Shown: positions 17,168 to 25,915, numbered from the stretch's first letter. The stretch: DNA of 64,000 bases from Cohnella phaseoli (GCF_003386235.1 NZ_QRDZ01000026.1:62001-126000), one strand, 5' to 3'. The notes: generated by a model from the sequence alone, not told the origin. Translations and numbers: made by a program.

Positions 17168-17533
17168 TTACCGCACATGCTTAAAGGCATTGATCATGAA
17201 CAGGATGACGCCTGCGACGACCATCACGCTGCCTACAGACACGATCGGTATCATTGCCTTATCGCCCGTCAGCAGCATGGCCGCAAGCCCAGCCATCATA
17301 ATCGGAATGCCGATCATGTGCAGCCAGAAGTGCCATTTGCCGAGCTTGGACGCCGCTGCATTCGGGAACAGATGATACACAATTCCTCCCAACGCCATAG
17401 ACACCCAGCCAAGCAAGTTAATATGCGCATGAACCGGACTAAGCGTGTAGTCCTCGCTGATCGACATCCCCATCCCCATCAGCGCGCCAAGGACAAAATA
17501 GATGGCGGAACCTGCAATCATCTTTCTGGACAT
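17168..17533 (-). CDS. Small membrane protein related to heme-copper oxidase subunit I
   Basis: A 121-residue protein with four probable membrane helices. The segment LSPVHAHINLLGWVSMALGGIVYHLFP resembles a conserved helix pair of cytochrome oxidase and nitric oxide reductase subunit I, including the histidines after PVHAH. Full subunit I is about 500 residues, so this is a short standalone member, often labelled cytochrome-c oxidase in Bacilli without proof of function. The start is ATG 17533 behind AGAGGAGA at 7 nt; an in-frame ATG at 17554 lies upstream of that site. No other respiratory gene is nearby. Confidence 0.65.
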   Translation of the reverse strand: MSRKMIAGSAIYFVLGALMGMGMSISEDYTLSPVHAHINLLGWVSMALGGIVYHLFPNAAASKLGKWHFWLHMIGIPIMMAGLAAMLLTGDKAMIPIVSVGSVMVVAGVILFMINAFKHVR

Positions 17534-17640
17534 GTTCATTCTCCTCTCATCCATGTGAAATTTACTCTATCACCGTTGATCGAATCCCGATATTATACGC
17601 AAGTATACTTTTGCATCCGATCGGTTCGCCGCAACGCAAA

Positions 17641-17714
17641 AAAACGCCTTACGGCGTTTTCCGGACAAAGGATATGACGGGACTCCAGCCTGCCTCGAAA
17701 TCGAGACAGGCTGG
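17641..17714 (-). terminator. Terminator and second hairpin downstream of the LuxR-type regulator
   Basis: AAAACGCC-TTAC-GGCGTTTT (17641-17660) is an 8-bp stem; on the minus strand it runs into seven T residues. Between it and the gene a second, longer inverted repeat starts CCAGCCTG (17685) and ends CAGGCTGG (17714), with a near-perfect 14-bp stem but no T-run. Confidence 0.7.
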
Positions 17715-17741
17715 GGGAAGAGGGGACGCGGCCAGAGCCGA

Positions 17742-19775
17742 TCAGGCGCTGCTCGATTTCCCGACAAGCAGCTTGATCAATTGGCCTCGGCCTTTGACGG
17801 CCAGCTTGTTGTAGATGGAACTGACATGCTTTTTAACGGTAATTTCGCTTACATACAGCTCGGCGGCAATCTCCGCGTTCGTCATCCCGTCCAACACGAG
17901 CGAGACCACTTCCCGTTCCCGTTCCGTCAGCCGTTCGTCGAACTTCCCGCCGGTTGTTTCGGCTTCGAGCGGAACTCCGCTGCGCCTTAGCAGCAAACCG
18001 AGAAATTGCTCGAGCTTCTCTCCGCGCGTATCGAGCACAAAGGTAGGCGTCGGGGTCCGCCCGTCGTAATTGCAGTGCAGCAACCCCGGTACGTCCTGGA
18101 ACCCCAGCTCTCGATGAACGGTATCGAAAAAAGGCACCGGAGGCGGGGACGTCACGAACAGTCCCCCTGCATACATATAAGAAAACATCAGGAACATACC
18201 TTCAATAACCAAATCCGGATTGCCCCAATCGACGAAGTCGATTGAGCGAATAAACCATCCCGCCTGATCCAGCGGCGCAGTCTTCAGCCTGTCGTATTCG
18301 GCGGGCGTCAGCGAGGCCAGGTATGGCCCGGCGAACGGATCGGCGCTTAGAGCCGGCAAGGTTGCCGCATGAATCGGAATAATGACGGCCAGTCCGACGG
18401 CTTCCCCGTTCGCGGACCGAAGCAGCATGGCCGAACGGCGGTCGAGCGCAAGCCATGCCCGCAAATCCAAATCTTTAACCGCCAGAGCCATATCCTCACG
18501 AGCTTCGCTGTTCTCGTAATGTTCATCGGTCTCCGGATCGACCAGCACCAAATCCAGCGGCGTCGCCGCCTGATTCCTCCTGCTGAGATAGCGTTCGCCC
18601 TCGTCGACATTGGCCATGGTTAACGGCCCCCACGCATACCGGCCGCGCGCCTGCGCCTGAATAGAGGTACGCACGAGTCCTCCTCCTACATAGTAGAGCA
18701 GTTCCCCGACTTCCCATTCCGTATTGCGATAGGTCGACGAGTGGCGAATCCGGGCCGCAAAATATTGGGCCGCCCTCCCCCTCAGCCTCTCGCAATAAAC
18801 CGGCGTGCGTTCCTCAAGCTGCTTGCGCATCGTTCCTCTAACGAGATCGTGGAGCATCCAACCGCGATTCGTGCGTCGTACAAAAGACAGGGCAATCAGC
18901 CGTTCGAACGACTCATCGTCGATTTCCTTATCCATAATAAACTGCAATACTTCGCGATTGACATGCAGCAGCACGGCGGCGGCCTCGACCAGTTGGCGCA
19001 GCTGAGCGTCCGGCACCTCGCGCAGCCAGGCTTTCGCCAACTGCTCGAACCATTCCGCCTCGTCCGCCGAGCCGTTCGTCCAGTCCGCCTGAGCGTCAAC
19101 GAATGCGGCGAGCGACAGCGCAAGCGGGTGCCCGCGCGTCTTGTGCCAAATGCGCGAGATGTGCTCGTCATTCGTCATTCCCAACCGCTGCAAATAAACG
19201 CCGCATGCCGTCCTGCTCAGATTGTCGAGGGGCATGTAGCGAATTCGTTCGCGCAGCGCCGGCGTAACGATCCATTGGTCTTTCAGCTTATATCGTCCAG
19301 CAATGAGAAATAGAACGCAGGGAGGCAACCGCTTGCAAAATTGCTCGCGCAGCCATCCGTCCAGTTCGCCCATTTCTTCATACGTATCCAGCGCAATAAC
19401 GACCTTGGCCGTCTCGGAGATGCGGCGCAATTCGTGCAAGCATGTATCGAGCGCATCCCCCTGCCTATCCGGCCCTCTCTCCGCCTCTGCTTGCCCCCCC
19501 TTCATCTGGCGCAGCAGTCGCTGGCAGAATTGCTCGGCCGTATGGTTGAAGTCGCGGCTGTCGAGCAGCAGCATCCGCGCCCCCGACCGCTCCGCCAACC
19601 GCCGGTACGCATCGAGCAAAAAGCTTTTGCCTGTTCCGGCTGTGCCGTAGATGCTCCAGATTCGTTTGTCGTCGCTTGGCTCCTCGGACAAAAAAAGGTG
19701 AAAAAGCGCCAACTGATCGTCCCGTTCCGCAATAAATTCGTCGTCCCGTTCGTCGTAAATCCCTATCGTATGCAT
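17742..19775 (-). CDS. STAND-type ATPase with C-terminal LuxR helix-turn-helix
   Basis: A 677-residue signal-integrating regulator. The Walker A motif GTAGTGKS is near residue 45, a VVIALDTYEEM Walker B-like strand near 125, and the MalT-like helical arm follows. The C-terminal LuxR helix-turn-helix is LTEREREVVSLVLDG...NAEIAAELYVSEITVKKHVSSIYNKL. Such proteins oligomerise on inducer binding and activate transcription; the ligand is unknown. ATG 19775 lies 11 nt behind AAGGTG; an in-frame GTG at 19787 has the same AAGG only 1-2 nt away, so I prefer the ATG. No obvious target operon adjoins it. Confidence 0.82.
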   Translation of the reverse strand: MHTIGIYDERDDEFIAERDDQLALFHLFLSEEPSDDKRIWSIYGTAGTGKSFLLDAYRRLAERSGARMLLLDSRDFNHTAEQFCQRLLRQMKGGQAEAERGPDRQGDALDTCLHELRRISETAKVVIALDTYEEMGELDGWLREQFCKRLPPCVLFLIAGRYKLKDQWIVTPALRERIRYMPLDNLSRTACGVYLQRLGMTNDEHISRIWHKTRGHPLALSLAAFVDAQADWTNGSADEAEWFEQLAKAWLREVPDAQLRQLVEAAAVLLHVNREVLQFIMDKEIDDESFERLIALSFVRRTNRGWMLHDLVRGTMRKQLEERTPVYCERLRGRAAQYFAARIRHSSTYRNTEWEVGELLYYVGGGLVRTSIQAQARGRYAWGPLTMANVDEGERYLSRRNQAATPLDLVLVDPETDEHYENSEAREDMALAVKDLDLRAWLALDRRSAMLLRSANGEAVGLAVIIPIHAATLPALSADPFAGPYLASLTPAEYDRLKTAPLDQAGWFIRSIDFVDWGNPDLVIEGMFLMFSYMYAGGLFVTSPPPVPFFDTVHRELGFQDVPGLLHCNYDGRTPTPTFVLDTRGEKLEQFLGLLLRRSGVPLEAETTGGKFDERLTEREREVVSLVLDGMTNAEIAAELYVSEITVKKHVSSIYNKLAVKGRGQLIKLLVGKSSSA

Positions 19776-19930
19776 GAGCAGGCTCACACCTTTTTCAATA
19801 AAATCCCCACTCTATACAGATTAAACCAAACACACGACAAAAAGTAGCCTGAAATAAAAAAGGGGACGGAATTGTCGACTCTCCCAAGCCACAAAGCCAT
19901 CCCTTTGCATGCAAATATTCTATCTTTCAC

Positions 19931-20911
19931 TTAACCTACATTATCCTGAGCAAAAGTGACCCGGTTCCTTCCATCCGTCTTCGACCGATAGAGCGCCTGA
20001 TCCGCTCTGGCGATGAGCGTTGGCGCCGTATCTCCCCAGCCGGCCGTTGCCGCTCCGACGCTGATCGTGATGCGGAGATCGCCCATATCCGTCCGCTCGG
20101 CCGCCAGACGATAGCGCTCGGCCGCCTGAACGGCGGCGTCCCGGTCTGCATTGGCCAGAATGACGGCGAACTCCTCGCCGCCGTACCGCGCCACGATATC
20201 ATTGTCGCGCGATTGCTCTCGCAGCAGCTTGGCGAGCCGTCTGAGCACCTCGTCTCCAATGGGGTGACCGTACGTGTCGTTCACCTTTTTGAAGAAATCG
20301 ATATCGAGCAGCAGCAGCGAAAACGGAACGTCGGCACGCTCGTACGTAGCGAAGCTCGCGGCCAGGCTCGTCTCGAAATGCCTGCGGTTCCACGCTCCGG
20401 TTAACCCGTCCGTATAAGCCTGCGCCTCCAGCGCCTGATTGACGGCCACCAGCTTCTCCTGCTTCTCCTCCAGCTCCGCATGAAGCCGAACGAGCGCCTC
20501 GTGCGCCTCGTCCTTCGCGCGGTTAAGCTCCTCCAGCTTTTTGGCCGCGACCAGCATATCCCGCTCGTGATCGATTCGCTGCTTCATCGGCAGCAGAAAC
20601 CCGTCGATGACCGTCTCCCCATCCCGCTCGGCGCGAGCCGCGCTCATCAATACCGGCGTCTCCTGTCCGTCCTTCGTTTTCAGGCCGAGATAGATTTCGT
20701 TTGCCTGTCCATTGAGCTGGAGCATCGGATAAAAATAAGTATGATAGAAGATGCGGTTGGCTGCCGTCAATATGGTCTCCATATGCCGCCCGATCAGTTC
20801 CTCCCGCTCAAACCCTAATGCGCGCAGCAGCGTCCGATTCATCTCCCGAATCTCGCCCGCGCCGTTCAGACAGAGATACCCGCACGGCGCTTCGTTCAAT
20901 AGCTCGTCCAT
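19931..20911 (-). CDS. PAS-coiled coil-GGDEF diguanylate cyclase, probable RsbQ partner
   Basis: A 326-residue cytoplasmic protein. Residues 1-110 form a PAS domain (GYLCLNGAGEIREMN, LLRALGFEREELIGR), 112-165 a coiled coil, and 166-326 a GGDEF domain with GGEEF at 244-248 and an intact inhibitory site RDND at 235-238, so it should make cyclic di-GMP and be product-inhibited. It starts 31 bp after the rsbQ-type gene. In Bacillus subtilis RsbQ signals through the PAS domain of RsbP, a PP2C phosphatase; here the PAS partner carries a cyclase instead. A functional pairing is inferred from adjacency. Confidence 0.88.
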   Translation of the reverse strand: MDELLNEAPCGYLCLNGAGEIREMNRTLLRALGFEREELIGRHMETILTAANRIFYHTYFYPMLQLNGQANEIYLGLKTKDGQETPVLMSAARAERDGETVIDGFLLPMKQRIDHERDMLVAAKKLEELNRAKDEAHEALVRLHAELEEKQEKLVAVNQALEAQAYTDGLTGAWNRRHFETSLAASFATYERADVPFSLLLLDIDFFKKVNDTYGHPIGDEVLRRLAKLLREQSRDNDIVARYGGEEFAVILANADRDAAVQAAERYRLAAERTDMGDLRITISVGAATAGWGDTAPTLIARADQALYRSKTDGRNRVTFAQDNVG

Positions 20912-20942
20912 GTCTTCGCAACCCTTCCGTATTCTCGCGATG

Positions 20943-21746
20943 TTAAGAGGCCAAGTAAGCTTGGATCAGCCTCGTTGTCTCCTCCGGGTGGCTCAAGTGA
21001 GGATAATGCCCTTTCGCTTGCATCGGGCTTAACGTGCTGTTGTTCAGATGGGCATGAAGATAGTCTCCGACTTCCTTCGGCGCAATGCTGTCTTCCGCGC
21101 ACTGGAGAATAAGCGAAGGCACCGTCACTCGTCCCAATTGCTCGCGGAAATCCAAGAAGAACGTCGTTTCCGCGAACTGTCGGGCAATCTTCGGCTCGCT
21201 GGAGCTGAAGCTATGCTCCAATTCATTCGACAGATCGCCGCGCTTCGGATTGTTCAACACTATCGGAGCGAGATAGTTGGCCCAGCCCATAAAATTCATC
21301 TCCATCATTCCCAGCAGGCCGCGAATGTCGCTCTCGTCGAACCCGCCGTAATAATCCGGCAAATCGTTCAAATAACGCGGAGACGATCCGATCATAATCA
21401 GACGGCTGAACAGCTCCGGCCTTTCGATCGAAGCGAACGCGCCAATCATTCCGCTAACCGAATGACCGACGAATATCGCATCACGCAGCTTCAGAACCTC
21501 CGCGATCTCCAGCACATCCTGCGCGTAGCCGCTTAAGCTGCCGTATCTGTCTTCGCGATAAGCGCTATGGTCGGAACGGCCGGAGCCGACGTAATCGAAC
21601 ATAACGACCCGGTAGTCCCGCTCGAATTGCGGGGCGACATAGCGCCACATCGTCTGATCGCAGCCGAAACCGTGCGCGAACACAATCGTCCGCTCTCCTT
21701 CGCCCGTAATTTTAAGGTTGTTGCGATCTCGTATACTTGTCGTCAT
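20943..21746 (-). CDS. rsbQ: RsbQ-type alpha/beta hydrolase
   Basis: 267 residues, the usual RsbQ length. The nucleophile elbow GHSVSG places Ser96, and Asp219 (QCAEDS) and His247 (KGHYPH) complete the triad at the same numbers as described for B. subtilis RsbQ. Other landmarks are VFAHGFGCDQTMWR and FDYVGSGRSDHSAY. RsbQ is required for the energy-stress branch of sigma-B activation and supplies a small hydrophobic ligand, or acts on one, for a PAS partner. The next gene encodes a PAS-GGDEF protein. AAAGGAG precedes the ATG. It could alternatively be a KAI2/D14-like hydrolase with another role. Confidence 0.85.
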   Translation of the reverse strand: MTTSIRDRNNLKITGEGERTIVFAHGFGCDQTMWRYVAPQFERDYRVVMFDYVGSGRSDHSAYREDRYGSLSGYAQDVLEIAEVLKLRDAIFVGHSVSGMIGAFASIERPELFSRLIMIGSSPRYLNDLPDYYGGFDESDIRGLLGMMEMNFMGWANYLAPIVLNNPKRGDLSNELEHSFSSSEPKIARQFAETTFFLDFREQLGRVTVPSLILQCAEDSIAPKEVGDYLHAHLNNSTLSPMQAKGHYPHLSHPEETTRLIQAYLAS

Positions 21747-21846
21747 CTTCTGTCTCTCCTTTTGCGATATGCGTCCATCCGATTATGTCCGGGCAAGAAG
21801 AAAGCCGGGAGGTCCGCCGCTTGCTCCGGACTTCTCGGCTTGCCGA

Positions 21847-22389
21847 TCAACTTTTCTCCAGATGCTTCTTGAGCAGGTCTCGTCCTCGCTTCAAGCGGGA
21901 CTTGACCGTATTCATTTTCACCTGGTTCATCTCCACGATTTCCTCCATCGACATATCCAGCACGTACCGCTGATACACCATCAGCCGATAAGCCTTCGGC
22001 AGCTTATCGATCGCCGCGAGCAGATGCTCGGAGGTTTCCTTCAGGATCAGCGCGTCCTCCGGGCGGCTCGCTTCGGCAATCTGATTCTCCCAGCCTTCGT
22101 GATACATCATCGGATGGTTGAGCGTCAGCTTGGTCTTCCGCTTGCGCAGCATGTCGATGCAGATGTTCTTTGTCGTCGTGAAAATGAGAGAGGAGATTGA
22201 GCCTGCAGGATCGAGACGTTCGAAATTCACGTAGAGCTTAAGGAACGTCTCCTGCACAGCCTCTTCCGTATCTGTCGTGCTGCGCAGGATTTTCCATGCG
22301 AAGCTGAATATTTTATCTTTGTAATGCTCGAATAATTGCTCGTAAGAAACGACCGGTAAACCTCTGCCGACTGCGGGCTGCATATCCAT
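21847..22389 (-). CDS. ECF-type RNA polymerase sigma factor
   Basis: A 180-residue sigma-70 family protein with only regions 2 and 4. Region 2 reads EHYKDKIFSFAWKILRSTTDTEEAVQETFLKLY and region 4 IDKLPKAYRLMVYQRYVLDMSMEEIVEMNQVKMNTVKSRLKRGRDLLKK. AGAGGTG lies 8 nt before ATG 22389. No anti-sigma gene is adjacent: the next gene downstream is the rsbQ-type hydrolase and upstream is an AIM24-family gene. It may thus be controlled at expression level or by a distant partner. Its target promoters are unknown. Confidence 0.88.
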   Translation of the reverse strand: MDMQPAVGRGLPVVSYEQLFEHYKDKIFSFAWKILRSTTDTEEAVQETFLKLYVNFERLDPAGSISSLIFTTTKNICIDMLRKRKTKLTLNHPMMYHEGWENQIAEASRPEDALILKETSEHLLAAIDKLPKAYRLMVYQRYVLDMSMEEIVEMNQVKMNTVKSRLKRGRDLLKKHLEKS

Positions 22390-22428
22390 AGGCTTTGCAC
22401 CTCTTCTCCGTAAATCTCAGTATTCTCC

Positions 22429-22457
22429 ATTATACCATCATAGAGCCTTCCTGTTCG
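22429..22457 (-). promoter_or_regulatory. Probable sigma-A promoter of the ECF sigma gene
   Basis: An extended -10 TGGTATAAT has its TATAAT at 22429-22434; the -35 candidate CGAACA (22452-22457) is weak, with 17-bp spacing. Confidence 0.45.
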
Positions 22458-22542
22458 ATATTCACAGAAAATTCGCAAAACCTTTTTTTAATCCGAAAAG
22501 GAGGGCTTCGCCGACATTTCTTCGACGTATTTTGTGTACAAC

Positions 22543-23220
22543 TTATCTGCTCGGAATAAACTTTCTAATCCAGCTGCCGAAGCCCGAAGGGTTGCGGGTC
22601 TGAATGAGCACGACCCCTTCGCCGCGGAATCTGCATACGAGGCCTTCGCCGCTTGTGATGCTGGAGAACCAGCCTTTGGAAGCTTTCTCGATCGAATAGT
22701 GCATGTAATCCGGCCAAGCGACGAGATGACCGTTGTCGATGATCCGCTCTTCCCCCTGCTCGATATTTACCGCATGAATCGATCCGTACGAAGATAGAAA
22801 CACGGTTCCCTTTCCGCTGATCTCGATAATGAAGAAACCTTCTCCGGACAACAGGCCGCGACTCAAATTTTGCATTTTCGTATTAACCTGAATGCCGCTC
22901 GTTCCCGCAAGGAATCCGTCCTTTTGAACCATTAGCCGGTAGGACCCGTCCAACTCGACGGCTTGAATGTCCCCGATGGACGATGGAGCGAGCAGCACCT
23001 CTCCGCCGCCGCGGTTCGCCGACAGCTCCTGGAAGAAAAATTTCTCGCCGCTGAGCATCCGGCCGAGTCCCGCCATCACGCCCCCGTCGGCCGTACCTGT
23101 AACGTCGATATTGGGAGACATCGAGACCATCGCCCCAGATTCGGCCTTAACACTTTCTCCGGCCTGCAGTTCAACCTTCAACATAGCAAAAGCGCCCTGA
23201 TACAACAGATCGTATTTCAC
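22543..23220 (-). CDS. AIM24 family (TIGR00266) protein
   Basis: 225 residues made of short beta repeats typical of the AIM24 fold: AMLKVELQAGESVKAESGAMVSMSPNIDVTG, GEVLLAPSSIGDIQAVELDG, GLLSGEGFFIIEISGKGTVFLSSYGSI and GEGVVLIQTRNP. The family is widespread in bacteria and named after a mitochondrial protein; the bacterial function is not established, though membrane or stress roles have been suggested. It starts at GTG 23220 behind AGGAGGA and follows the gene at 23242 by 21 bp, so the two are probably cotranscribed. Confidence 0.85.
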   Translation of the reverse strand: MKYDLLYQGAFAMLKVELQAGESVKAESGAMVSMSPNIDVTGTADGGVMAGLGRMLSGEKFFFQELSANRGGGEVLLAPSSIGDIQAVELDGSYRLMVQKDGFLAGTSGIQVNTKMQNLSRGLLSGEGFFIIEISGKGTVFLSSYGSIHAVNIEQGEERIIDNGHLVAWPDYMHYSIEKASKGWFSSITSGEGLVCRFRGEGVVLIQTRNPSGFGSWIRKFIPSR

Positions 23221-23241
23221 GAAAATCCTCCTAAATATAAG

Positions 23242-23832
23242 TTAAAATCGACGTCCGCGCGAGAAGTCGTCGCCAAAGCCGTCGCTGTCTCTTTTACTCG
23301 TCAGCTCGCCCAGCCTGCCGAACGCTTCTTTGTAGATCCGCGTAATCTCCTGTACTTTATCGAACTCTTCGTCGCCGGGCCCCAGATTTTGATAAAACAT
23401 TTTTTGCAGCACGGTCTGATAGATCTGTAGACGCTCCTCAACCCGCCGCTGTTCCTGGTCGATAATTTCCGTCAACGAATGCTGCTGCACCCAACGATCG
23501 ATCTCGTCCCCCACACCTTGCTCCGCTCCTCGATCCCGTTCGACTCGTTCCGAGGGAATCCGCTCGAAGCGATCGTTCGAAACGTCGACAGAGGTCCGCA
23601 ACTGCGAGAGCAAAATGCGCTGCTTCGCCAGCATTACCTGAAAAACTTTGTTGCCGAGCAAATCGGCGACGACCAGTCGGCACATCTCCGGGTTCCCTAG
23701 CAAGGTGGCGTCGTAAGGATGCAAAATCCACTGCTCGTCCCTGTAAAATAAGTTAAACTCGAACCAAGCTCCTCCGTAATTGAAGCGAAGGTTAATCGTG
23801 GAGGAATCCAAAATTTCAAAGGTAAAATCCAA
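23242..23832 (-). CDS. Unrecognised 196-residue cytoplasmic protein
   Basis: No family recognised. The first 60 residues look like a small beta sheet (FTFEILDSSTINLRFNYGGAWFEFNLFY); from about 75 onward it is charged and helical with a likely coiled coil (ILLSQLRTSV, EIIDQEQRRVEERLQIYQTVLQKMF). The C-terminus is Gly, Asp and Arg rich. The start is TTG 23832, 10 nt behind AGGAGGAG, with no better alternative. It precedes and is probably cotranscribed with the AIM24-family gene, the only hint about its role. Confidence 0.7.
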   Translation of the reverse strand: MDFTFEILDSSTINLRFNYGGAWFEFNLFYRDEQWILHPYDATLLGNPEMCRLVVADLLGNKVFQVMLAKQRILLSQLRTSVDVSNDRFERIPSERVERDRGAEQGVGDEIDRWVQQHSLTEIIDQEQRRVEERLQIYQTVLQKMFYQNLGPGDEEFDKVQEITRIYKEAFGRLGELTSKRDSDGFGDDFSRGRRF

Positions 23833-24346
23833 GAGCGCGACTCCTCCTTCTCCTATCTGATCTCTCTCAATTAATAATAAACGGAATAGTCAGGCAATAC
23901 CAGTCTTACCTCTTAAGAGTCGTAGGATAGAGATTCGGAGTGCGCGGAGATTCCCTAATTTCATAGCTGCCGAACAAAGCGGATTTTCCGCATTATTTTC
24001 GAATACCGGATCGATTCGACGAGATTAGAGCGGGTTTCCCGCTTTATTTTTCAAAAAATTCACTTTTCCCGATTTTAAAACGGACAATCCGCTCTATTTC
24101 CCTCAAAATGGTCTGTTGACCGCATTTAAGGCGGATTTTCCGCTTTAGCACCTGTTCGCCCAACTGACTCGTCCACGTGGCAATTGGATCTGCAATCTCA
24201 GTTGACGCTTTCTTGACAAGTGACAAGGCAGTCTGGCAGTAACAGACTTGTCCATTAAGCAGCAAGGCCGGCAGACCGACCCAAATAGGGCGGCCAACCG
24301 GCCTTGCCTGTATATTCGGCCTGCATGCGCATGCCGTTCGGCTCCG
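23833..24346. repeat. Gene-free region with a 51-bp spaced palindrome array (23979-24143)
   Basis: Four 13-bp palindromes of the type GCGGATTTTCCGC lie at 23979, 24030, 24080 and 24131, spaced 51, 50 and 51 bp, each followed by an AT-rich stretch such as TTTATTTT. A weaker copy is at 23944. The third copy is degenerate (ACGGACAATCCGC). The sequences between palindromes differ. A separate large hairpin with arms GCAAGGCCGG (24262-24271) and CCGGCCTTGC (24298-24307) follows and may terminate the small gene at 24347. No protein gene is supported here. Confidence 0.75.
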
Positions 24347-24445
24347 TTATTCCTCCATCGTCTCGACGACGGCTTCCGTCTTCTCGCTGCTGGCCGCCAC
24401 GATCAGAAACACGATCACAAATCCGATCAGCACGTTCATCAGCAT
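24347..24445 (-). CDS. Small single-span membrane protein (32 residues)
   Basis: A short frame with one hydrophobic helix: start MLMNVLIGFVIVFLIVAA followed by an acidic tail SSEKTEAVVETMEE. ATG 24445 has GAGAGG 9 nt upstream; an in-frame ATG at 24454 overlaps that site and is less likely. A large hairpin lies just past the stop at 24262-24307. The helix-plus-charged-tail layout and well-placed ribosome binding site argue for a real micro-protein, but there is no homology evidence. Confidence 0.5.
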   Translation of the reverse strand: MLMNVLIGFVIVFLIVAASSEKTEAVVETMEE

Positions 24446-24584
24446 GCCGCTCATCCTCTCTGTGAGTCGAAGGCTCTCGTTACTCACAGTCTATCCGCCG
24501 CAGAGCAGGAATATGATGGCAGACAAGTTGTCATAGGAAAAATCTATTTAGCGAACAGCTTTTATAGTGTGACTTAATAAAAAT

Positions 24585-24708
24585 GAGGCTGTCCCATAAG
24601 CACCCCAAGTTGCCCTGAAAGATAATCGATGAACAAGAGCAAAGGGGCATGTATCTCCCTTCTTTGTCTAACGATTATCTCAAGCCACTCAGCTTATGGG
24701 ACAGCCCC
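24585..24708. repeat. Palindromic mobile-like element, 124-bp copy
   Basis: The left end GAGGCTGTCCCATAAG and right end CTTATGGGACAGCCCC are near-perfect inverted repeats. The interior contains GATAATCGATGAACAAG on the left and GATTATC on the right, shared with the copy at 41111. It lies just past the telA-type stop on the minus strand and may terminate that operon. Confidence 0.8.
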
Positions 24709-24726
24709 ATTAATTACTAGCCTTCT

Positions 24727-25827
24727 TTAGTCCATCAAGCTGCCGACAGGCTGCTCCTGGAGCATCGCTTGCGGCGCCGCCGAGCTTGAGCCCGACTGCA
24801 GGCCGAGTCGTTGGCCCATCTGCTTGTTGATTTCCTGCAGACGACTCGTCTGCTCCGTAGCGGAAGCGATGATCGTCCGGTTGGACTCCTCGCACCGGTT
24901 GATCGCCGAAGTCAGATCGTTCATCGCCTGATTAATCTGTTCCATCGACATCGCCGATTTTGTCATCGCCTGCGTCGTCTTCTGCGTCGTCTCGTTGAGC
25001 ATGCGGGCATTCTCCGCAAATTGCTTGCCGAGCATGTCGTTCGTCGCGTTGACCGCATCGATGACCTTCATCTGGTCTTCCAGCGCCGTCGCGATCATGG
25101 CGGACACGGTAATCAGATGCTGCGTCTTGTCGATCGTTGCGTCGACGGAATCGATCAGCTTGTCGTTGTTGTCGTTAATGATATCCGCGCCGGCAATCGC
25201 CTGCTGGTACAGCATAATCATCTCGGTGAGCGCTTGAATTCTCGTAACGACCTTGCGCAAGCCTTTTTCGAGCTGCGGTTTTCTGCTCTCGTTCTCGGGC
25301 TTGGCCATTTCCTGTTCGAACAACACCTTAAGCTGATTGCCCAACTCAATGCGCTGCTGCACATTGTACATTTCCTGGAGACACATCTGCTTCAGGTTGC
25401 GCATGTGCACGACGTTCTCCTCCAGGGTATCCTTGCCGTTGCGCAGAGCCGAAATAATCGCCTGAACGTTCGTCCGCACCGATTGATACTTCATGATGTA
25501 GTTTTTCATCGGCGTCTTGCGAAGGATGCGTTGGAAAACGGACAGATCCTTCGACCGGTTCAGATCGTCTACCTCATTGCGAAGCTTCATAATGTTCCCG
25601 GCAATCTCCGAGCGCTTGCCGCTGAGCAGATCGTTAAGAGGGCGCTCCAGCAGCGTCAGGTTGGCTCCGGCTTTCTCCATCGTCTTCTGGCCCATGCGGC
25701 CGACTTCGTCCATCAAGGAATCGAGCTGGCCGGCATCCGCAGCCGAAATGCGCTGGATCGTCGATTGCGCTTCCTGCTGAACTCTTACGGCGTCCGAATC
25801 TTTAAGCAAAATAGCTTGCGTACTCAT
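24727..25827 (-). CDS. telA: TelA/KlaA/YaaN-family toxic anion resistance protein
   Basis: 366 residues, largely alpha-helical and coiled-coil, matching TelA family length. Landmarks are LLERPLNDLLSG, FQRILRKTPMKNYIMKYQSVRTNVQAIISALRNGKDTL, IELGNQLKVLFEQEM and IINDNNDKLIDSVDATIDKTQHLITVSAMIATALEDQ. The family is named for tellurite and colicin phenotypes; a direct mechanism is not known. The start at 25827 is set by GGGAGGA 7 nt upstream; a codon 36 bases earlier would overlap that site. It follows the XpaC-like gene in one operon, as xpaC-yaaN do in B. subtilis, and sits at the end of the ter locus. Confidence 0.88.
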   Translation of the reverse strand: MSTQAILLKDSDAVRVQQEAQSTIQRISAADAGQLDSLMDEVGRMGQKTMEKAGANLTLLERPLNDLLSGKRSEIAGNIMKLRNEVDDLNRSKDLSVFQRILRKTPMKNYIMKYQSVRTNVQAIISALRNGKDTLEENVVHMRNLKQMCLQEMYNVQQRIELGNQLKVLFEQEMAKPENESRKPQLEKGLRKVVTRIQALTEMIMLYQQAIAGADIINDNNDKLIDSVDATIDKTQHLITVSAMIATALEDQMKVIDAVNATNDMLGKQFAENARMLNETTQKTTQAMTKSAMSMEQINQAMNDLTSAINRCEESNRTIIASATEQTSRLQEINKQMGQRLGLQSGSSSAAPQAMLQEQPVGSLMD

Positions 25828-25915
25828 GCATAAGTCCTCCCATCGAATATTGAGGTCGTTCAAAGTTTCCGATTATAAGCGCGAAGCTAAAACCGGACGA
25901 TTTGAACTCGCTATA

